A stretch of 61,107 bases of DNA from Candidatus Cryptobacteroides faecigallinarum (GCA_017695015.1 JADIMD010000094.1:1-61107), one strand, 5' to 3'. Positions 47,255-57,973 are shown, counted from the stretch's first letter. The notes: generated by a model from the sequence alone, not told the origin. Made by a program: numbers and translations.

Positions 47255-48166
47255 TCAGAAAACTGATATTTTCAGATATTTTTTTGGATTTTTTTCAATT
47301 TTCTTCACAAGACTGTCCACATCTGTCAGCAAAGAGTCGAGGGAGGTATAGACAGAATCGTCGGAAAGTAATTTCCCCATGCTGCCATCCGGATCCTGCA
47401 TCTTTTCCGCAAGGCTCCTGAATGACGCCACCAGACCTTCGAGATCGCTTTCGTCAAGAGATAAGGCAATGGAATTGATGTGGGTAATAGTGGTGTCCGC
47501 CTTGTCTGTCATTATGGACAGCTTCGAGGAGATTTTTTCAAGATTGGATATGAACGAGGCTAATTCGTCGGATTCTCCATTGATCTTTGAAGATATGCCT
47601 TCCACGCTCGCCATTGTCTTTTCAAGATGGAGCAGAGTCCTGGATACTGATTCAGGGTCTGTCCCAGAAAGAAGCACATTGATAGAGGATACCGCTGTTT
47701 CAAGACTGTCTACTGCAGATGACACTTTGTCGAGAAGGGGCACTATGCCTGATGACAAGGACGATACAAGATCCGTCTCGAAATTTGCTTCGAGCTCTGC
47801 CCCGTCCTGAGCAGGAGTATCAGAAGTCCCGAGATCGATCCTGACTCCCTTTCCTCCCATTATGTCTACGCTATATATGGTCATTTTGGAATCTTCCGGC
47901 ACTTCGAACTGCTTCAGCACTGAGCAGGAGACCTTGAACAGCCCGGTTGCCGGGTCATATTTGACATCCTGCACTGTACCTGCCTTGTATCCTTTGATGG
48001 AAACTGAGGCCGAAGGAACCAGACCTGCCACGTTCTCATAGTGTGAAACCACTGTCATTTCCTTGTTGAAGACATCCTTCCCCCTCAGAAAATTGATAAG
48101 GATGAATGATGCCGCGAGTATGACGATTACGAAAATTCCTATTTTAAATTCCTTGCTTATTTTCAT
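47255..48166 (-). CDS. MlaD/MCE-domain lipid-transport protein
   Basis: A 303-aa inner-membrane anchored protein. One N-terminal TM (FKIGIFVIVILAASFILINFL) precedes a single MCE domain (ENVAGLVPSASVSIKGYKAG, then VPEDSKMTIYSVDIMGGKGV). A long helical tail (about 130-290) follows, as in MlaD-type hexamer-forming proteins. It should carry phospholipids between membranes with an MlaEF-type ABC complex not present here. The start at 48166 has an AGGAG site 4-5 nt upstream. 27 nt after the amidase gene. Confidence 0.88.
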   Translation of the reverse strand: MKISKEFKIGIFVIVILAASFILINFLRGKDVFNKEMTVVSHYENVAGLVPSASVSIKGYKAGTVQDVKYDPATGLFKVSCSVLKQFEVPEDSKMTIYSVDIMGGKGVRIDLGTSDTPAQDGAELEANFETDLVSSLSSGIVPLLDKVSSAVDSLETAVSSINVLLSGTDPESVSRTLLHLEKTMASVEGISSKINGESDELASFISNLEKISSKLSIMTDKADTTITHINSIALSLDESDLEGLVASFRSLAEKMQDPDGSMGKLLSDDSVYTSLDSLLTDVDSLVKKIEKNPKKYLKISVF

Positions 48167-48193
48167 TGCTCCTGATTTTCTGTTCAACTTCCG

Positions 48194-49294
48194 CTACAGC
48201 CTCGTGACTTCCCCGTTCTCTATCTTCACTATGAAGGAATCAGGGAATTTTTTTCTGACAGAGGACATGAATTTCCTCGCCCCGTCTTCTGTGCTGCTTG
48301 TACCTATAATATATTTATACATTTTCCCTGACTGGAATACTTCGGCTTCATACCCTTTGAACGCCCTGTCGTCAGGTTTGAGTTTCCTGCTCAGAAGGAG
48401 TACCTGGACCCCGTACATCACCTGGTCTCCGGCCGGCTGCTGTACCGCAGGCTTGGCATCTGTCCTGTAATCCAGGCTTCCATCGTACTTTTTCTTGAAA
48501 CTTGAGAATGCGTTGAAAAGCCTTGTGGCTATCTCTTCCCTGCCCGATGATGAGTTCAGGACTTTGAGGTCGGACGGATTCGATATGAACCCGAGTTCAA
48601 GCAGGACGGACGGCATTGCCGTTTTCCACAGCACATAGAATGGATTCTGGGAGATACCTCTGTTGGTACGGAACGGACCTTTGGAAAGCTGCGAGTCGAC
48701 TTCAGCCGCAAACAGTATGCTCTGCTCGTAGAATGCGTTCTGCATCAGGTTGAACATGATGAAAGACTCCGGATCATTGGGGTTGAATCCCTGGTATTTG
48801 GTCTCGTAGTCGTCCTCCAGCAGAATTACAGAGTTCTCTCTGCGGCAAAGCTCCTGGTTGAAGGAGAACAGGTCACGGTTCTTGTTGCTGGACTGGCCGA
48901 GGATGTGTGCGGAAAAACCGTTCGGGGAAGTCTTGGTGAATGAATTGATGTGTATCGATATGAACAGGTCGGCATTGTTGCGGTTGGCTATCTCCGCCCT
49001 GTCGTTGAGCTCAACGAACCTGTCGGTAGTCCTGGTATAGACGACTTTGACATCGGGATATGCATTCTCTATTTTCTGTCCCAGCAGCTTCGCGATGGCA
49101 AGGGTAACATTCTTTTCGTATGTCTTCTTGTCAAAACTTACTGCGCCTGCATCTTTTCCGCCATGTCCTGCATCTATTACTACGGTCTTGAGCTTCAGCT
49201 GCGCCCCTGATGGCTGTGAATGCGCGGGAACTCCTGAAAACAGCGTGAATGCCAATGCTGCTGACAGGAATATATGTTTTGCCAAAGGATGCAT
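48194..49294 (-). CDS. N-acetylmuramoyl-L-alanine amidase (Amidase_3)
   Basis: A 366-aa exported cell-wall amidase. Signal peptide (MHPLAKHIFLSAALAFTLFS). The zinc Amidase_3 motifs are VIDAGHGGKDAG, a Glu in TYEKNVTLAIA, SIHINSF and LELGFISN. A C-terminal region (about 285-366: VQVLLLSRKLKPDD ... KYIIGTSSTEDGARKFMSSV) reads like a SPOR/septal-binding-type fold. The start at 49294 is used because a TAATTTTG promoter element lies 52-59 nt upstream and longer forms would cross it. First gene of amidase-mlaD, divergent to lptD. Confidence 0.88.
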   Translation of the reverse strand: MHPLAKHIFLSAALAFTLFSGVPAHSQPSGAQLKLKTVVIDAGHGGKDAGAVSFDKKTYEKNVTLAIAKLLGQKIENAYPDVKVVYTRTTDRFVELNDRAEIANRNNADLFISIHINSFTKTSPNGFSAHILGQSSNKNRDLFSFNQELCRRENSVILLEDDYETKYQGFNPNDPESFIMFNLMQNAFYEQSILFAAEVDSQLSKGPFRTNRGISQNPFYVLWKTAMPSVLLELGFISNPSDLKVLNSSSGREEIATRLFNAFSSFKKKYDGSLDYRTDAKPAVQQPAGDQVMYGVQVLLLSRKLKPDDRAFKGYEAEVFQSGKMYKYIIGTSSTEDGARKFMSSVRKKFPDSFIVKIENGEVTRL

Positions 49295-49345
49295 AAGACA
49301 ACTCTTTTTGGTAATAATTGAAATTAGTTTTATTTTTGCATTTTG

Positions 49346-49353
49346 CAAAATTA
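49346..49353 (-). promoter_or_regulatory. -7 element of the amidase-mlaD operon
   Basis: Minus-strand TAATTTTG followed by CAAAATG matches TAnnTTTG, 51 nt before the ATG. No clear -33 element. Confidence 0.45.
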
Positions 49354-49466
49354 GCAAAAAAATGCATATTAGACAGTAGAAGAGGATGAATTTTGATTCT
49401 ACCATAATAGCCTCCGTGGCATAATATCATATCTGTAAGATGCCGGAGGTCAGACAAGGGAAGAAA

Positions 49467-52232
49467 ATGTCCGTTTGGGAGAAACTGTTGTCGATAGTGA
49501 TACTGCTGTCGATAATCAGTTCTTTTACAGTGTCTTCCCAGGATGACAGGAGGTCAAGGAGAAACCGCATCAAGGCTGCCGAGAAGGTAGAGGCCGTACA
49601 GGATACAGTAGAGATGACTGATTCTATGAGGGCGGTACTCGATTCGATCAAGTTCGCGACGGATTCTACGGCCCGTGCCGATTCGATTGCCAGGGCTGAC
49701 TCCCTGGACCTGCTGAGCAAAAGTTCATTGGAGCAGCCGGCATTCTCTGCTGCAAGAGACTCCATCATTGAGGACTTCTCCGACGGGAAGAGGATGATAT
49801 ATTATTACGGGGATGTGAGCGTGACTTACGGCAACATGAAGCTGACTGCGGACTACATGGAGTACGACATGCAGAAGCAGACCGTGTTCGCCAGAGGTAC
49901 GAAGGACTCTACAGGCACCTGGGTAGGTCAGCCTACGATGGAAGAAGGAGGCAAGACATACACGATGGAAGAGGTAAGGTATAACTTCGAGACCAGGAAG
50001 GCGAGGATCACCAACATGATCACCCAGGAGTCCGAAGGTATCCTCCATGGCAAGAACATCAAGATGATGCCGGACCAGTCCATCAACATCACCAAGGGAA
50101 AATATACGGTGTGCGACTGCGAACATCCGCATTATTACCTGCATCTGACGGCGGCAAAAGTGATGACGAAGCCATCACAGAGGACAGTGTTCGGACCGGC
50201 ATACCCTGTGATCGAGGATGTGCCTCTGTTCCCTGTCGTGCTGCCGTTCGGATTCATCCCTAAAAGGCCAGACAGGGCTACAGGATTCCTGATGCCTACT
50301 TTCGGTGAGGAGGCTTCCCGAGGATTCTTCATCAGGGATGTGGGAATGTACTTCGTGATAGGCGACTATTTCGACCTGTCGCTCACAGGAGACATTTTCA
50401 CCTTGGGGTCATGGGCAGTGGATGTCAATTCGAGGTATAAGGTCAACTACAAATGCAACGGTAACTTTGCTCTCACCTACTCCAACGACCAGACGGGAGA
50501 GAGAAACAGCCCTGACTTTTTCCAGACGAAGAACTTCGCCGTAAGATGGAGCCATTCGCAGGATTCGAAGGCGAACCCTGGAATGTCATTCTCGGCTTCG
50601 GTGAACTTCTCCAGCCCTTCCAACAACAGGTATAACGCCACCTCCGTCACAGAAGCGCTGCAGAACCAGATATCATCTTCCATCTCCTGGTCCAAGAACT
50701 GGGGAGGAAAGGTAAACCTGTCAGTAAACGCCCTGCACAGCCAGAGTTCGAGAGACAGCTCATATTCCTTCACACTGCCTGATGTAACCCTCTCGGTAAG
50801 CCGTTTCTACCCTTTCCAGAGGAAGGACAGGGTGGGCAAGAAGAAATTCTATGAAGAATTCTCCCTTGCCTACAACACAAAAATCGTCAACAAGATCAAT
50901 TTCAAGGCTTCTGAATTCAACCAGCCGGGTTTCTGGGACAAGATGCAGAACGGAATGTCCCACAATTTCCAGATAGGACTTCCGAATTTCACCCTTTTCA
51001 AATACATCAATTTCACGCCTTCGATCAGTTACTCGATGAACTGGTTCTTCAACAAGACGGAAAAGGTGTTCAATCCTGAAACCAATTCGGTGGAGGATGT
51101 CAAGGGGAAGATGTTCAGCCATTTCGGTGCGACACACAACTATTCGGGAGGTCTTTCCGCCAACACAAGGCTGTACGGTCTCTTCAATTTCGGAAAGCAT
51201 CATAAGCTGCAGGCCATAAGGCATATCATAACGCCTTCCATAAGTTTCAACTTCAGTCCGGAAAAGGCGACGCATTTCAACGGATACAGGACGCTGAACT
51301 ATGTGGATACGCTCGGAGTGGCCCGTTCGCTGGACTATAACATCTATTCCGGACAGGTCAATTCTCCTCCGGGAAGGGGAAAGACCGCAAGCATGAGCCT
51401 GAGCATAGGCAACAATGTGGAGGCTAAAGTAAGGGACCTTCAGGACACTACAGGGACAGGCACGAAGAAGATAAAACTGATAGACAACCTGTCTCTGAGC
51501 ACAGGGTACAATTTCCTTGCTGACTCCCTGAACATGAACGACATAAGCCTGTCGCTCTCTACTTCCGTATTCGGAAAGCTCGGTGTAAACGCCAGCGCAA
51601 GGCTAAGCCCTTATGCTGTCGTACCTACCGGAGAGAGGACATATGCCACCATCAACAAGTTCAACGGAAGCGTTTACGGGTGGGACAAGCCTCTCAGGCT
51701 TACCAGTGCCAACATTTCCCTGTCTTATTCGTTCTCGGGAGAAGGCAAGATCAACGGTAACGACGGTTCGTCAGGCTCTTCAGGAGAAGGGAACACCACC
51801 AACTATACCAAGGTGTATTATCACCCTGTCACAGGTGAGTATATCCCTGGAGGATGGCTGTACTATACCAATCCGAATTCTCCTTGGTCGGTGAACATCA
51901 GCTATTCATTCAGCTATAACAGAAGCTATTCCACCGCGTCGTACCAGCTTTTGACCAACCACAGGTTCACCCAGGCGATAAGTCTGAGCGGGAATGTCAA
52001 GATAACCCCTGCTTTGGCCATCAACCTTACTACAGGTTTCGACCTGATGGCGATGAAGATGACCACAACGCAGCTGAGTGCCACATATGACCTGCATTGC
52101 TTCAATATTTCGGTGTCCTGGGTGCCGACCGGTACCTGGAAATCCTGGACTTTCCGAATTGCGGCCAATGCTTCTGCGCTCGCAGACCTGCTCAGATTCA
52201 AGAAAAGCAACAGCTACTGGGATAATTTCTAA
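49467..52232 (+). CDS. lptD: LPS-assembly protein LptD, Bacteroidota type
   Basis: A 921-aa outer-membrane LPS translocon. Signal-like segment (LLSIVILLSIISSFTVSS), a Ser/Asp/Ala-rich linker, then the OstA/LptD_N beta-jellyroll (IYYYGDVSVTYGNMKLTADY), the conserved PVVLPFGFIPKRPDRATGFLMP, and a large barrel ending in the aromatic-rich last strand. Two cysteines form CDC near the jellyroll end (YTVCDCEHPHYYL). The Met at 49467 is preferred for its AAGGGAAG ribosome site; Met at 49440 is also in frame. Divergent to the amidase gene, as often in the phylum. Confidence 0.87.
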   Translation: MSVWEKLLSIVILLSIISSFTVSSQDDRRSRRNRIKAAEKVEAVQDTVEMTDSMRAVLDSIKFATDSTARADSIARADSLDLLSKSSLEQPAFSAARDSIIEDFSDGKRMIYYYGDVSVTYGNMKLTADYMEYDMQKQTVFARGTKDSTGTWVGQPTMEEGGKTYTMEEVRYNFETRKARITNMITQESEGILHGKNIKMMPDQSINITKGKYTVCDCEHPHYYLHLTAAKVMTKPSQRTVFGPAYPVIEDVPLFPVVLPFGFIPKRPDRATGFLMPTFGEEASRGFFIRDVGMYFVIGDYFDLSLTGDIFTLGSWAVDVNSRYKVNYKCNGNFALTYSNDQTGERNSPDFFQTKNFAVRWSHSQDSKANPGMSFSASVNFSSPSNNRYNATSVTEALQNQISSSISWSKNWGGKVNLSVNALHSQSSRDSSYSFTLPDVTLSVSRFYPFQRKDRVGKKKFYEEFSLAYNTKIVNKINFKASEFNQPGFWDKMQNGMSHNFQIGLPNFTLFKYINFTPSISYSMNWFFNKTEKVFNPETNSVEDVKGKMFSHFGATHNYSGGLSANTRLYGLFNFGKHHKLQAIRHIITPSISFNFSPEKATHFNGYRTLNYVDTLGVARSLDYNIYSGQVNSPPGRGKTASMSLSIGNNVEAKVRDLQDTTGTGTKKIKLIDNLSLSTGYNFLADSLNMNDISLSLSTSVFGKLGVNASARLSPYAVVPTGERTYATINKFNGSVYGWDKPLRLTSANISLSYSFSGEGKINGNDGSSGSSGEGNTTNYTKVYYHPVTGEYIPGGWLYYTNPNSPWSVNISYSFSYNRSYSTASYQLLTNHRFTQAISLSGNVKITPALAINLTTGFDLMAMKMTTTQLSATYDLHCFNISVSWVPTGTWKSWTFRIAANASALADLLRFKKSNSYWDNF

Positions 52233-52243
52233 GGCTGCTGCTC

Positions 52244-52273
52244 TTGATTTTTATGTTTTTTTGTCTAACTTTG
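52244..52273 (+). promoter_or_regulatory. Promoter of rho
   Basis: TTG (52244-52246), a 19-nt spacer and TAACTTTG (52266-52273), followed by CATCG, match the Bacteroidota consensus. About 53 nt before the ATG. Confidence 0.65.
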
Positions 52274-52326
52274 CATCGTTCTTACGAAAGATATTTTCTG
52301 ATTTAATCATCTTATAAAATAATTCT

Positions 52327-54174
52327 ATGCACAAAATTTTCGAGCTGAAGGAAATGGGTCTTGAAGAGGTGCAGTCTATTGCCACTGAACTCAAGATCAA
52401 GAATGTGAAGAAGAAGGATAAGGAAAAGCTCATCTACGAGATTCTTGACGCGGAAGCTGTGCAGGATGCGCAGAATGCTCCGGAGAAAAAGAAACGGGGA
52501 AGACCGAGGAAGGAAAAGTCTGAAGTCGCACAGACTCAGGCAGAAACGGTGCAGGTTCAGCAGGAGCAGCCTAAGGAACAGCCAGCAAAGCAGAAGCAGC
52601 GCAGAAAAGCAGCTGAAAAGGCCGAGATTGCAGACAAGCCTGCAGCATCGGAAACTGTCGAGAACAAGCCGGTCGAGCCTCAGACGGAGCAGAAACCGGT
52701 TGAAACAGTCGCCAGGAAAGGCAGAAAGCCCAAGAAAAAGGCAGTCCAGGAGCAGCCTCAGCTTCAGCAGGATTCAGCTCCGGCACCTCAGAATAACGTA
52801 AATACAGAAGAAAAGCCTGTTGTGGAGTCTTCGGATGAAGAGACAAAGACTTCAGATGCTGATCAGCAACGCCAGCCGATGCTCAGGAAAAAGAGGGAAA
52901 GAATCGGCAACGGGCAGCAGGGTTTCCAGCAGAACAACAATAACGGATATCATCAGCAGGGCTATCAGAACGGATACCAGAACGGTTACCAGAATGGCAA
53001 TGGATATCAGCGTCCGCAGCAGTATCAGCAGCCGAGAATAGAATTCGAAGGGGTTGTCGAGGCTACAGGAGTTCTGGAAATCATGCCTGACGGATACGGA
53101 TTTCTCCGTTCTTCCGACTACAACTATCTGAATTCGCCTGATGACATCTATGTTTCTCAGAATCAGATCAAGGCGAATGCCCTCAAGACCGGAGACACAG
53201 TCACCGGAGAAATCAGACCACCTAAGGAGGGCGACAAATATTTTCCTCTTGTAAAGATAAAATATGTCAATGGCAGGACTCCTGAATTCATCAGAGACAG
53301 GGTGCCTTTCGATTTTCTCACCCCCCTTTTCCCAGACGAGAAATTCAATCTCCTCGGCAACGGTCACAATGACATGTCATGCCGCATCGTGGATATGTTC
53401 ACCCCTATAGGCAAAGGTCAGAGAGGACTGATAGTATCCCAGCCGAAAACAGGTAAGACAATGCTGCTCAAGGCGATTGCAAATGCCATTGCAGACAACC
53501 ATCCGGAAGTCTACATGATAGTGCTGCTGATCGACGAGCGCCCTGAGGAGGTTACGGATATGGCTCGAAGCGTGAAGGCCGAAGTCGTGGCCTCTACCTT
53601 CGACGAACCTGCAGAAAGACATGTGAAAGTGGCCAATATGGTCCTAGAAAAGGCGAAAAGGATGGTGGAATGCGGTCATGATGTGGTGATTCTGCTGGAT
53701 TCGATTACAAGGCTGGCAAGGGCATACAACACAGTGCAGCCGGCTTCCGGGAAAGTCCTCTCCGGAGGAGTTGATGCCAATGCTCTCCACAAGCCAAAAC
53801 GCTTTTTCGGTGCAGCCCGCAATATCGAAGGAGGCGGATCGCTCACAATCCTCGCTACAGCTCTGACAGATACAGGCTCAAAGATGGATGATGTGATATT
53901 CGAGGAGTTCAAGGGTACCGGCAACATGGAGCTTCAGCTTGACCGCAGGCTTGCCAACAAGAGGCTCTTCCCTGCCGTGGATGTCACCCTGTCAAGCACA
54001 AGGCGCGACGATCTTCTCTACAATCCTGAACTTGCCAACAGGATATGGATTGCCAGGAAATTCCTTGCCGACATGACACCTATCGAGGCAATGGAGCTTC
54101 TCCAGAAGAGGATGGAGAAATATCCTACCAACGAAGCCTTCCTCCAGAATATGGATAAGGACGAGGATTATTGA
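52327..54174 (+). CDS. rho: Transcription termination factor Rho with long disordered insertion
   Basis: A 615-aa Rho, about 200 longer than E. coli Rho. N-terminal Rho_N ([19 protein letters not shown], 1-45) is split from the RNA-binding CSD-like domain (about 237-305, [13 protein letters not shown]) by a 190-residue low-complexity region. It is rich in K/E/Q/P with an AT-hook-like KRGRPRK, then Q/N/G/Y repeats ([11 protein letters not shown]). The core has Walker A ([11 protein letters not shown]), the Q-loop/R-loop region, and [11 protein letters not shown]. The insertion type is known to form condensates in Bacteroides thetaiotaomicron Rho. Own promoter and terminator; monocistronic. Confidence 0.96.
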   Translation: MHKIFELKEMGLEEVQSIATELKIKNVKKKDKEKLIYEILDAEAVQDAQNAPEKKKRGRPRKEKSEVAQTQAETVQVQQEQPKEQPAKQKQRRKAAEKAEIADKPAASETVENKPVEPQTEQKPVETVARKGRKPKKKAVQEQPQLQQDSAPAPQNNVNTEEKPVVESSDEETKTSDADQQRQPMLRKKRERIGNGQQGFQQNNNNGYHQQGYQNGYQNGYQNGNGYQRPQQYQQPRIEFEGVVEATGVLEIMPDGYGFLRSSDYNYLNSPDDIYVSQNQIKANALKTGDTVTGEIRPPKEGDKYFPLVKIKYVNGRTPEFIRDRVPFDFLTPLFPDEKFNLLGNGHNDMSCRIVDMFTPIGKGQRGLIVSQPKTGKTMLLKAIANAIADNHPEVYMIVLLIDERPEEVTDMARSVKAEVVASTFDEPAERHVKVANMVLEKAKRMVECGHDVVILLDSITRLARAYNTVQPASGKVLSGGVDANALHKPKRFFGAARNIEGGGSLTILATALTDTGSKMDDVIFEEFKGTGNMELQLDRRLANKRLFPAVDVTLSSTRRDDLLYNPELANRIWIARKFLADMTPIEAMELLQKRMEKYPTNEAFLQNMDKDEDY

Positions 54175-54193
54175 TACTCACATAACTTGCATA

Positions 54194-54231
54194 AAAATCC
54201 TCCCGAACCGCTTAGCGAACGGGAGGATTTT
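54194..54231. terminator. Bidirectional terminator between rho and the META-like lipoprotein
   Basis: A perfect 12-bp stem, AAAATCCTCCCG with CGGGAGGATTTT, and a 14-nt loop. A and T runs on the two sides let it work for both convergent genes. Confidence 0.8.
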
Positions 54232-54255
54232 GTATTATGCAGTATGAATATCCGA

Positions 54256-54672
54256 TTATTTACGGACAAGGGAGATGATGGCTGTGCCGGTGGAGTCGCA
54301 GAGCTCGAGGTTGATCTCGTCGACTGGTTTCACAGTCCTGACATTGCCGAGAGCGCCGAGAATCTTCGATTCAGCCTCCATCCATTCCTGCGGACCTGCC
54401 ATCATTGTGGACATTGCAGGTCCGAGTTCGAGTTTCTTGCCTTTGAGGGTGTAAGTTGAATTGATGATGTTTACTCCGGTATTGCCATGCATCTTGCCTT
54501 CAACAGCATCAAAACTGAGGAAAGGCCCTTCCTGACCTTCGAGAAGGGCTGGAAGAGTTTCTCCGTTTACTTCATTTACAGTCCATTCGCCTGATATGTC
54601 AACCTTCTGGCAGCAGGATGACACTGCTACGATTCCGGCAGCAACTGCTGCCAATGCGATAATCTTTTTCAT
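54256..54672 (-). CDS. Small META/lipocalin-like lipoprotein
   Basis: A 138-aa lipoprotein with the lipobox ending at Cys20 (VAVSSCCQ). The body begins ISGEWTVNEVNGETLP and has FLSFDAVEGKMHGNTGVNIIN, which is the HslJ/META-domain pattern (W.L..I.G, P.L.F....G..G..GCN). The Cys of classic HslJ (GCN) is replaced by GVN. META proteins are envelope-stress or adhesion-related; function here unknown. Single gene, its end at the bidirectional terminator. Confidence 0.7.
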   Translation of the reverse strand: MKKIIALAAVAAGIVAVSSCCQKVDISGEWTVNEVNGETLPALLEGQEGPFLSFDAVEGKMHGNTGVNIINSTYTLKGKKLELGPAMSTMMAGPQEWMEAESKILGALGNVRTVKPVDEINLELCDSTGTAIISLVRK

Positions 54673-54736
54673 GTTACCTGTCTTTTAATTTATTTTGTCC
54701 TGAACCATTTCCACCTTCCGTGAAAATCCATTCCCA

Positions 54737-57700
54737 TCAATACTGATCCCAGGATTTGATCTGGATCTCGTCCTTGGACATGCTGCAGAATGCGCGGATG
54801 AATGCTGTAGCAAGACGGGCATTGGTAATCAGCGGGATGTTGAAGTCCACCGCAGCACGCCTTAACATATATCCGTTCTTCAACTCCACTGGAGTGAAAT
54901 TCTTTGGCACATTGATCTCAAGGTCTATCTCCTTGTCCTGCAACATTTTTAATGCTGACGGGAAGTGTCCTTTGAGAGAAGGGTCTTCCTCTTCGCTCGG
55001 CCAGAGTACCCTTGTGGCAGGCACATCGTTCTCTATCAGATACTTGTACGAGCCGCCTGTGGCATATATGGTATATCCGTTCTTTGTCAGGAGTCTGCAT
55101 GCGCCGAGAAGGTCAGCCTTGTTGAGAGCATCTCCAGAGGACAGCAGGATGTTTTTGGACGGAATGTCATAACCGACAGAAAGTATGGACTTGAGAAGCG
55201 CCTCGTTGAAATCATCTCCGAGACAGCCGACCTCTCCTGTCGATGCCATATCCACTCCAAGCACCGGATCTGCCTGCTGAAGTCTCGAGAAGGAGAACTG
55301 TGAAGCTTTGATGCCTACATAGTCCAGATCGAAAGCACTCTTGCGTGGAGGTGCAGGTTTCAGTCCGAGCATAACCTTGGTGGCAAGTTCTATAAGATTT
55401 ATTTTCAACACCTTGGACACGAACGGAAAACTTCTTGACGCCCTCAGGTTGCATTCTATCACCTTGATGGCGTTCTCTTTGGCAAGAAACTGTATGTTGA
55501 ACGGTCCAGATATCTCCAGTGCAGATGCTATCTTCTTGGCAATCTTCTTTATACGGCGTACAGTCTCGATATACAGCTTCTGCGGCGGGAACTGTATCGT
55601 AGCATCCCCTGAATGGACACCGGCGAACTCTATATGCTCCGAAATTGCATATGCAATCACTTCTCCGTGATCTGCAACTGCATCAAATTCAATCTCTTTG
55701 CACCTCTGCATGAATTCGCTCACCACGACAGGATGCTTCTGGGAGACTTCCGCTGCCATAGCGAGGAAGCGTTTCAGCTCATCCTCATTATAGCAGACAT
55801 TCATTGCTGCACCTGAAAGCACATATGACGGCCTTACGAGCACAGGGAATCCCACCTCGTCTATGAAGGCGTTGATGTCGTCTATAGTCGTAAGCTCTTT
55901 CCATTTAGGCTGGTCTATTCCGAGAGCGTCCACGATGGATGAGAACTTGTGCCGGTCTTCAGCCTTGTCTATGCTCGTGGCCTTGGTGCCAAGTATTTCC
56001 ACTCCGCTCTCGTCAAGCCTGAGTGCCAAATTGTTAGGAATCTGTCCTCCAACAGAGACTATCACTCCATGCGGCTGCTCGAGCTCATATATGTCCATTA
56101 CCCTTTCGTAGGTCAGTTCATCGAAATAGAGCCTGTCGCACATGTCATAGTCAGTGGAGACGGTTTCAGGATTGTAATTTATCATCACTCCCCTGTATCC
56201 TTCATTCCTGATAGTCTGGAGCGCATTGACTGAACACCAGTCGAACTCCACTGAACTTCCGATCCTGTATGCCCCTGATCCGAGAACTATTACGGATTTC
56301 TTGTCGTGTTCGTACTTGATATCATTGTATGAGCCGTTGTAAGTCAGATACAGATAATTGGTTGCTGCCGGGAATTCTGCGGCAAGGGTATCTATCTGCT
56401 TGACAACCGGGACAATACCATGTGCCTTGCGGAAAAGCCGCACGATTTTCTGGGCATCTTCCACATCCATGTTCTTGTATACGGCGCGGGCTATCTGGAA
56501 ATCAGAGAAACCCTGTTGTTTGGATGTCCTGAGAAGCTCGAGAGGCACTTTCTCGCATGCGTCATAGGTCTGGAGAGCCCTGTATGTGGCCACGATATTC
56601 TCCAGCTTGTCAAGGAACCATTTGTCTATCTTGGTGAGAGCATGGATCTGGTCGACAGTATATCCTGCAAGCATTGCCTTGGCAATCACAAAGATACGCC
56701 TGTCTGTCGGTTCGCGCAGAGCCTCGTCCACATCAGCGACCTTAAGCTCCTTGTTGCCGATGAATCCGTGTGCCCCCTGCCCTATCATCCTGAGACCTTT
56801 CTGGATTGCCTCCTCGAATGAACGGCCGATAGCCATCACTTCACCGACGCTCTTCATTGAAGAACCGATCTTGCGCGACACCCCATGGAACTTGGAAAGG
56901 TCCCAGCGAGGAATCTTGCAGACTATATAGTCGAGTGCCGGTTCGAAGAATGCCGGAGTTGTCTTGGTGACAGAGTTCTTGAGGTCGAAGAGTCCGTATC
57001 CGAGACCCAGCTTGGCTGCCACAAAGGCGAGAGGATAACCTGTTGCCTTTGAGGCAAGGGCGGATGAACGGCTCAGTCGCGCATTCACCTCGATTACCCT
57101 GTAGTCCATTGCATCCGGATTGAACGCATACTGCACATTGCATTCACCTACAATTCCTATATGGCGGACAATCTTGATGGAAAGTTCGCGCAGATAGTGG
57201 TATTCTGCATTGGTAAGCGTCTGTGACGGAGCAACCACGATACTCTCCCCCGTATGGATGCCGAGAGGGTCGAAATTCTCCATGTTGCAGACTGTGATAC
57301 AGTTGTCGTATTTGTCCCGGACAACCTCATATTCGATTTCCTTCCAGCCTTTCAGGGATTTCTCCACAAGAACCTGGGGAGAGAAGGAAAAGGCTTTCTC
57401 GCAAGTCTCTTCCAGCTCCGCCTCGTTGTCGCAGAAGCCTGATCCGAGGCCTCCGAGTGCATATGCGGCGCGGATTATCACAGGATAGCCCAGGGCTGCG
57501 GCCGCCGCCTTTGCCTCATCGAGGGTCTGGGCTGCATGTGACTTTATTGTCTTGACATTGATCTGGTCGAGCTTCTCCACGAAGAGCTCCCTGTCCTCAG
57601 TATCTATGATTGCCTGGACCGGTGTGCCAAGAACCTTGACATTATTGTCTTTGAGCACTCCGCTTTTGTACAGTTCCACTCCGCAGTTCAGGGCTGTCTG

Positions 57701-57973
57701 TCCGCCGAATGCCAGCAATATTCCCTGTGGCTGCTCCTTGCGTATCACCTTTTCCACGAAATAAGGGGTGACAGGCAGGAAATATATCTTGTCCGCCACC
57801 TGGTCGGAGGTCTGGACAGTCGCGATATTCGGATTTATAAGGACAGTCTCTATCCCTTCTTCCTTCAATGCCTTGAGGGCCTGTGAACCGGAATAGTCAA
57901 ACTCGCCGGCCTCACCGATTTTCAGTGCTCCGGACCCGAGGATTACCACTTTCTTTATATTTGCATCTATCAT
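54737..57973 (-). CDS. carB: Carbamoyl-phosphate synthase large subunit
   Basis: A 1078-aa subunit making carbamoyl phosphate for pyrimidine and arginine synthesis. Two homologous ATP-grasp halves can be seen: VVILGSGALKIGEAGEFDYS near the N-terminus and VIVLGSGAYRIGSSVEFDW at the mid-point, each with an E.NARLSRSSAL / ECNLRASRSFPF metal loop. The oligomerisation and MGS-like allosteric domain is at the C-terminus (GYTIYATGGSYKYLIEN). Start at 57973 (MIDANIKKVVILG) is the family start; the frame is open 46 codons further but that part overlaps carA. 10 nt after carA. Confidence 0.96.
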   Translation of the reverse strand: MIDANIKKVVILGSGALKIGEAGEFDYSGSQALKALKEEGIETVLINPNIATVQTSDQVADKIYFLPVTPYFVEKVIRKEQPQGILLAFGGQTALNCGVELYKSGVLKDNNVKVLGTPVQAIIDTEDRELFVEKLDQINVKTIKSHAAQTLDEAKAAAAALGYPVIIRAAYALGGLGSGFCDNEAELEETCEKAFSFSPQVLVEKSLKGWKEIEYEVVRDKYDNCITVCNMENFDPLGIHTGESIVVAPSQTLTNAEYHYLRELSIKIVRHIGIVGECNVQYAFNPDAMDYRVIEVNARLSRSSALASKATGYPLAFVAAKLGLGYGLFDLKNSVTKTTPAFFEPALDYIVCKIPRWDLSKFHGVSRKIGSSMKSVGEVMAIGRSFEEAIQKGLRMIGQGAHGFIGNKELKVADVDEALREPTDRRIFVIAKAMLAGYTVDQIHALTKIDKWFLDKLENIVATYRALQTYDACEKVPLELLRTSKQQGFSDFQIARAVYKNMDVEDAQKIVRLFRKAHGIVPVVKQIDTLAAEFPAATNYLYLTYNGSYNDIKYEHDKKSVIVLGSGAYRIGSSVEFDWCSVNALQTIRNEGYRGVMINYNPETVSTDYDMCDRLYFDELTYERVMDIYELEQPHGVIVSVGGQIPNNLALRLDESGVEILGTKATSIDKAEDRHKFSSIVDALGIDQPKWKELTTIDDINAFIDEVGFPVLVRPSYVLSGAAMNVCYNEDELKRFLAMAAEVSQKHPVVVSEFMQRCKEIEFDAVADHGEVIAYAISEHIEFAGVHSGDATIQFPPQKLYIETVRRIKKIAKKIASALEISGPFNIQFLAKENAIKVIECNLRASRSFPFVSKVLKINLIELATKVMLGLKPAPPRKSAFDLDYVGIKASQFSFSRLQQADPVLGVDMASTGEVGCLGDDFNEALLKSILSVGYDIPSKNILLSSGDALNKADLLGACRLLTKNGYTIYATGGSYKYLIENDVPATRVLWPSEEEDPSLKGHFPSALKMLQDKEIDLEINVPKNFTPVELKNGYMLRRAAVDFNIPLITNARLATAFIRAFCSMSKDEIQIKSWDQY

